Source: Numida meleagris
Taxonomy: Eukaryota; Chordata; Aves; Galliformes; Numididae
DNA: 64,000 nucleotides
Assembly: GCF_002078875.1 (NCBI RefSeq)
Contig: NC_034409.1
Coordinates: 9,891,399 to 9,955,398 of the forward strand
Direction: 5' to 3'
Shown here: in pieces, positions 61,985 to 64,000 of the stretch
How the letters are laid out: every line of letters starts with the position of its first letter
Position numbering within the stretch: the stretch's first letter is position 1
The notes under the pieces: model-generated
The model's input: only the letters and a program-made list of their open reading frames with translations
What the model was told of the DNA's origin: nothing
Database searches by the model: none
Program-made: the position numbers and the translations under genes

Positions 61985-62735
61985 GGTATAACCTCTGAGT
62001 TGTGGCAACCCCCGCTATCAATACAAGCTTGGGGATGTACGGATGGAGAACAGCCCTGCCATAAAGGACTTGTGAGTGCCGGTGGGTGACAAGCTGGATA
62101 TGAGCCAGGAATGTGTCCTTGCAGCCCAGAAAGCCAACCATATCCTGGATCAAAAGGAACGTAGCCAGCAGGGCAAGGGAGGTGATCGTGCCCCTCTGCT
62201 CTGTGCTGGTGAGGCCTCATCTGGAATACTGCATCCAGATGTGGAGTCCTCAGTACAGGAGAGATGTGGACCTGTTGGAGCACGTCCAGAGGAGGGCCAC
62301 AAAAATGATCCAAGTGATGGTACACTTCTACGAGGACAGGCAGAGAGAGCTGGGGCTGTTCAGCCTGGAGAAGAGAAGGCTGCAAGGTGACCTGAGAGAG
62401 GCCTGTCAGTATCTAAAGGGGAGCTAGAGGAAAGAAGGGGACAGACTCTTTAGTAGTGTCAGTTGTGACAGGACACGGGGAGATGGTTTAAAACTAAAGG
62501 AGGGGAGATTTAGACTGGATATAAGAAAAGTTTTTTATAATAAGGATGGTGAGGTGCTGGGACAGGTTGCCCAGGGAGGTGGTGATGCCCTGTTCCTGAA
62601 GGCATTTGAGGTCAGTCTGCATGGGGCTCTGAGCACCTGCTCTAGCTGTAGGTGTCCCTGTTCATTGCAGGGGAATTGGACTAGATGGCCTTTACAGATC
62701 CCTTCCAAGTCAAACAATTCTGTTGTTCTATGAAT
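61985..62735 (+). mobile_element. CR1 LINE 3' half inside CACNA2D1 intron 1, sense orientation
   Basis: Plus-strand CR1 from about NPRYQYKLGD (62008-62037) through [17 protein letters not shown] near 62180-62230 and [13 protein letters not shown] near 62358-62396. It continues through the 3' UTR (GGAATTGGACTAGATGGCCT) and ends in a decayed AATTCTGTTGTTCTATGAA tail. Frames are broken (TGA at 62071-62073; 62113-62427 open in one frame, 62076-62390 in another). It resembles the 10.09 kb copy in its tail (CAAGTCAAACAATTCT here, CAACTCAAACAATTCT there), so the two probably belong to the same subfamily. Confidence 0.94.
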
Positions 62736-64000
62736 TTTCTTACCAAATATGTTCTGCATGTGAATATTTCTGGAAACATCAGTTGTGCTACAAATAGTTG
62801 AAAAATTATTTGTAGGGCTGTGTACGACTATTTTATTACAGGAGCTGGATGCCTTAGTTTATTGTATTACATTCTGTTTTCAAACCATGGTTGGCTGAAG
62901 AGACTAAAATATCTTCTTCCCAGCTTCAGTGAATTTTTAGCAGCTGTTCAGACTGACATACTTTGTATGAGTACGTTGGTGTTGCATTGTTTTTGGTAGT
63001 AGTAGCATGGGATATATTATAACTGTTTTCTATGTGCTGGCATTACTATTGATACTATAAAGCAGTATTTCACTCTCTCTTTACGATGTATGGTAATAGC
63101 TAGTAGGATATTCTGCAACTGCTGAATTATGATTTATTAAATGTTAATCTACATGACATGCAAAGAAAAAATGCACTAAAATATTTCAAAAATACACTAC
63201 GCCATGCTTTAAACATAGATTTATGAAATCAAGCTGCTAATACCTGTGTGACCCTAGGAATACCACGTTGTTTACCTTTTGCCATACCTAGCTGGGCTGG
63301 ACTAGGCTTACTTTCTGAGAAAGTAATAGTTACTGAAACTTAATTTAAATTTGGTCAGTAATAGGTCTAGTTTGTTGAACACTGGAGAATATTTACAGGC
63401 CATTTGTTCTCCTGTTCCAAAAAAAAGAATGCAGGGAATCTGGTGGTGAATCAGATACTGGTTAAAAGGTTGTTGTGATAGGAGTCAGAGAAGGTGGAGG
63501 GAGTTTCAGGTTTCTTTGTTTAGGAATTGTCCTACAACATTTAGAAAAGGGCGTGTGGGTAAATTTAAATAGCATCATTCTCGCTACTTCCCCCATGGTG
63601 CTTTTTCTTTGTCCCTAGTCTGTATACAGCCAAATATTTCTGATCAAAGATTGTAAAGGAGGAGGCAGCTGAGACAGGAGGAAGGCAATGCCCATATGTT
63701 GGAAGACAGCTACTGTTACACTCAGATATTGTTCCTTTTGGAATTATTCTTTTGTTTAAAGCTGGGAAAAGGATCTGAAGCCTTTACAATAGGATTGTTT
63801 TGCTAATTGGTCATATAGTGCTATTTAAAGAAGATGACATGATTTTCCTTTTATTACAGTTATATACAGATATATGAAATATTAATATAGGAAGAAGTGC
63901 TGTCAGATTGACATCCTGGGAGCTTTTGATTGTAGGTGCCAGTGACCAGCGGCACAGCTTACCACAGGCTCGAGGATTTGCTGGAGTTCAGTTTGGAACA
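62736..64000. other. Intron 1 single-copy DNA, nothing recognised
   Basis: No exon, repeat family or RNA gene could be supported up to the window end. Confidence 0.5.

Larger units (their letters stand above)
46714..64000 (+). other. CACNA2D1: CACNA2D1 intron 1 (start; continues beyond window)
   Basis: The donor GTAAGT at 46714-46719 opens the intron. No frame resembling exon 2 (expected to continue with the IKSWVDKMQ-type segment after Thr32) was seen up to 64000, so the intron exceeds 17.2 kb. The first 770 bases are still CpG-rich. The rest is A/T-rich single-copy DNA with poly-A/T runs (49892-49908, 55697-55712, about 57129-57142), two CR1 fragments, and a 16-bp tandem duplication at 50341-50372. 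Open frames such as 50554-50853 and 51843-52202 carry no recognisable domain. Confidence 0.8.

Noticed and set aside
1..64000. CRISPR arrays, operons, phage or plasmid modules
   Set aside because: No spaced direct repeats or dense co-directional genes are seen. CR1 LINEs, mariner copies and a spliced vertebrate exon show this is avian nuclear DNA.

Overview
The window looks like nuclear DNA from a bird, most likely a galliform (chicken, turkey or quail type). It holds many 5'-truncated CR1 LINEs, several ending in the (ATTCTATG)-like terminal repeats typical of avian CR1. It also holds three copies of a small mariner element whose ends and helix-turn-helix remnant look like the chicken family known as Galluhop or Mariner1_GG. 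Otherwise it is A/T-rich single-copy DNA with one strong CpG island. There is no operon structure and no plausible long open reading frame outside transposons.

Only one cellular gene is supported: the first coding exon of CACNA2D1 (voltage-gated calcium channel auxiliary subunit alpha-2/delta-1), on the + strand, ATG at 46619 and splice donor at 46714. It sits in a CpG island of about 45780-47480. The translated 31 codons match the remembered human N-terminus closely: MAAG, LTLFQSL, SSE and PFPS all fall in register. Everything after 46713 is the start of a long intron 1 that continues past the end of the window (over 17.2 kb).

Layout: 1-96 AAAG microsatellite; 97-45500 upstream intergenic DNA with one long decayed CR1 (3630-6145), a mariner copy at 878-1404, CR1 pieces at 9.06, 9.58, 10.09, 13.1, 24.2, 31.9, 36.5, 36.8 and 40.9 kb, a composite pentanucleotide satellite at 15.35-15.70 kb abutting a second mariner copy, and a third mariner copy at 19.45 kb; 45.5 kb poly-A/GAAA tract; 45.8-47.5 kb CpG island, promoter and exon 1; 47.5-64 kb intron 1 with CR1 pieces at 54.36 and 61.99 kb. 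From remembered mammalian gene order, the upstream flank is probably the CACNA2D1-PCLO interval; nothing in the sequence itself proves that.

I did not find a convincing undescribed system. The best leads are a perfect DR5 nuclear-receptor repeat with an AP-1 site 3.5 kb upstream of the CACNA2D1 ATG, the satellite/mariner composite, a mariner derivative that keeps an open frame for its DNA-binding domain, and two head-to-head CR1 pairs. Family names and the gene name come from recognition, not from a database search.
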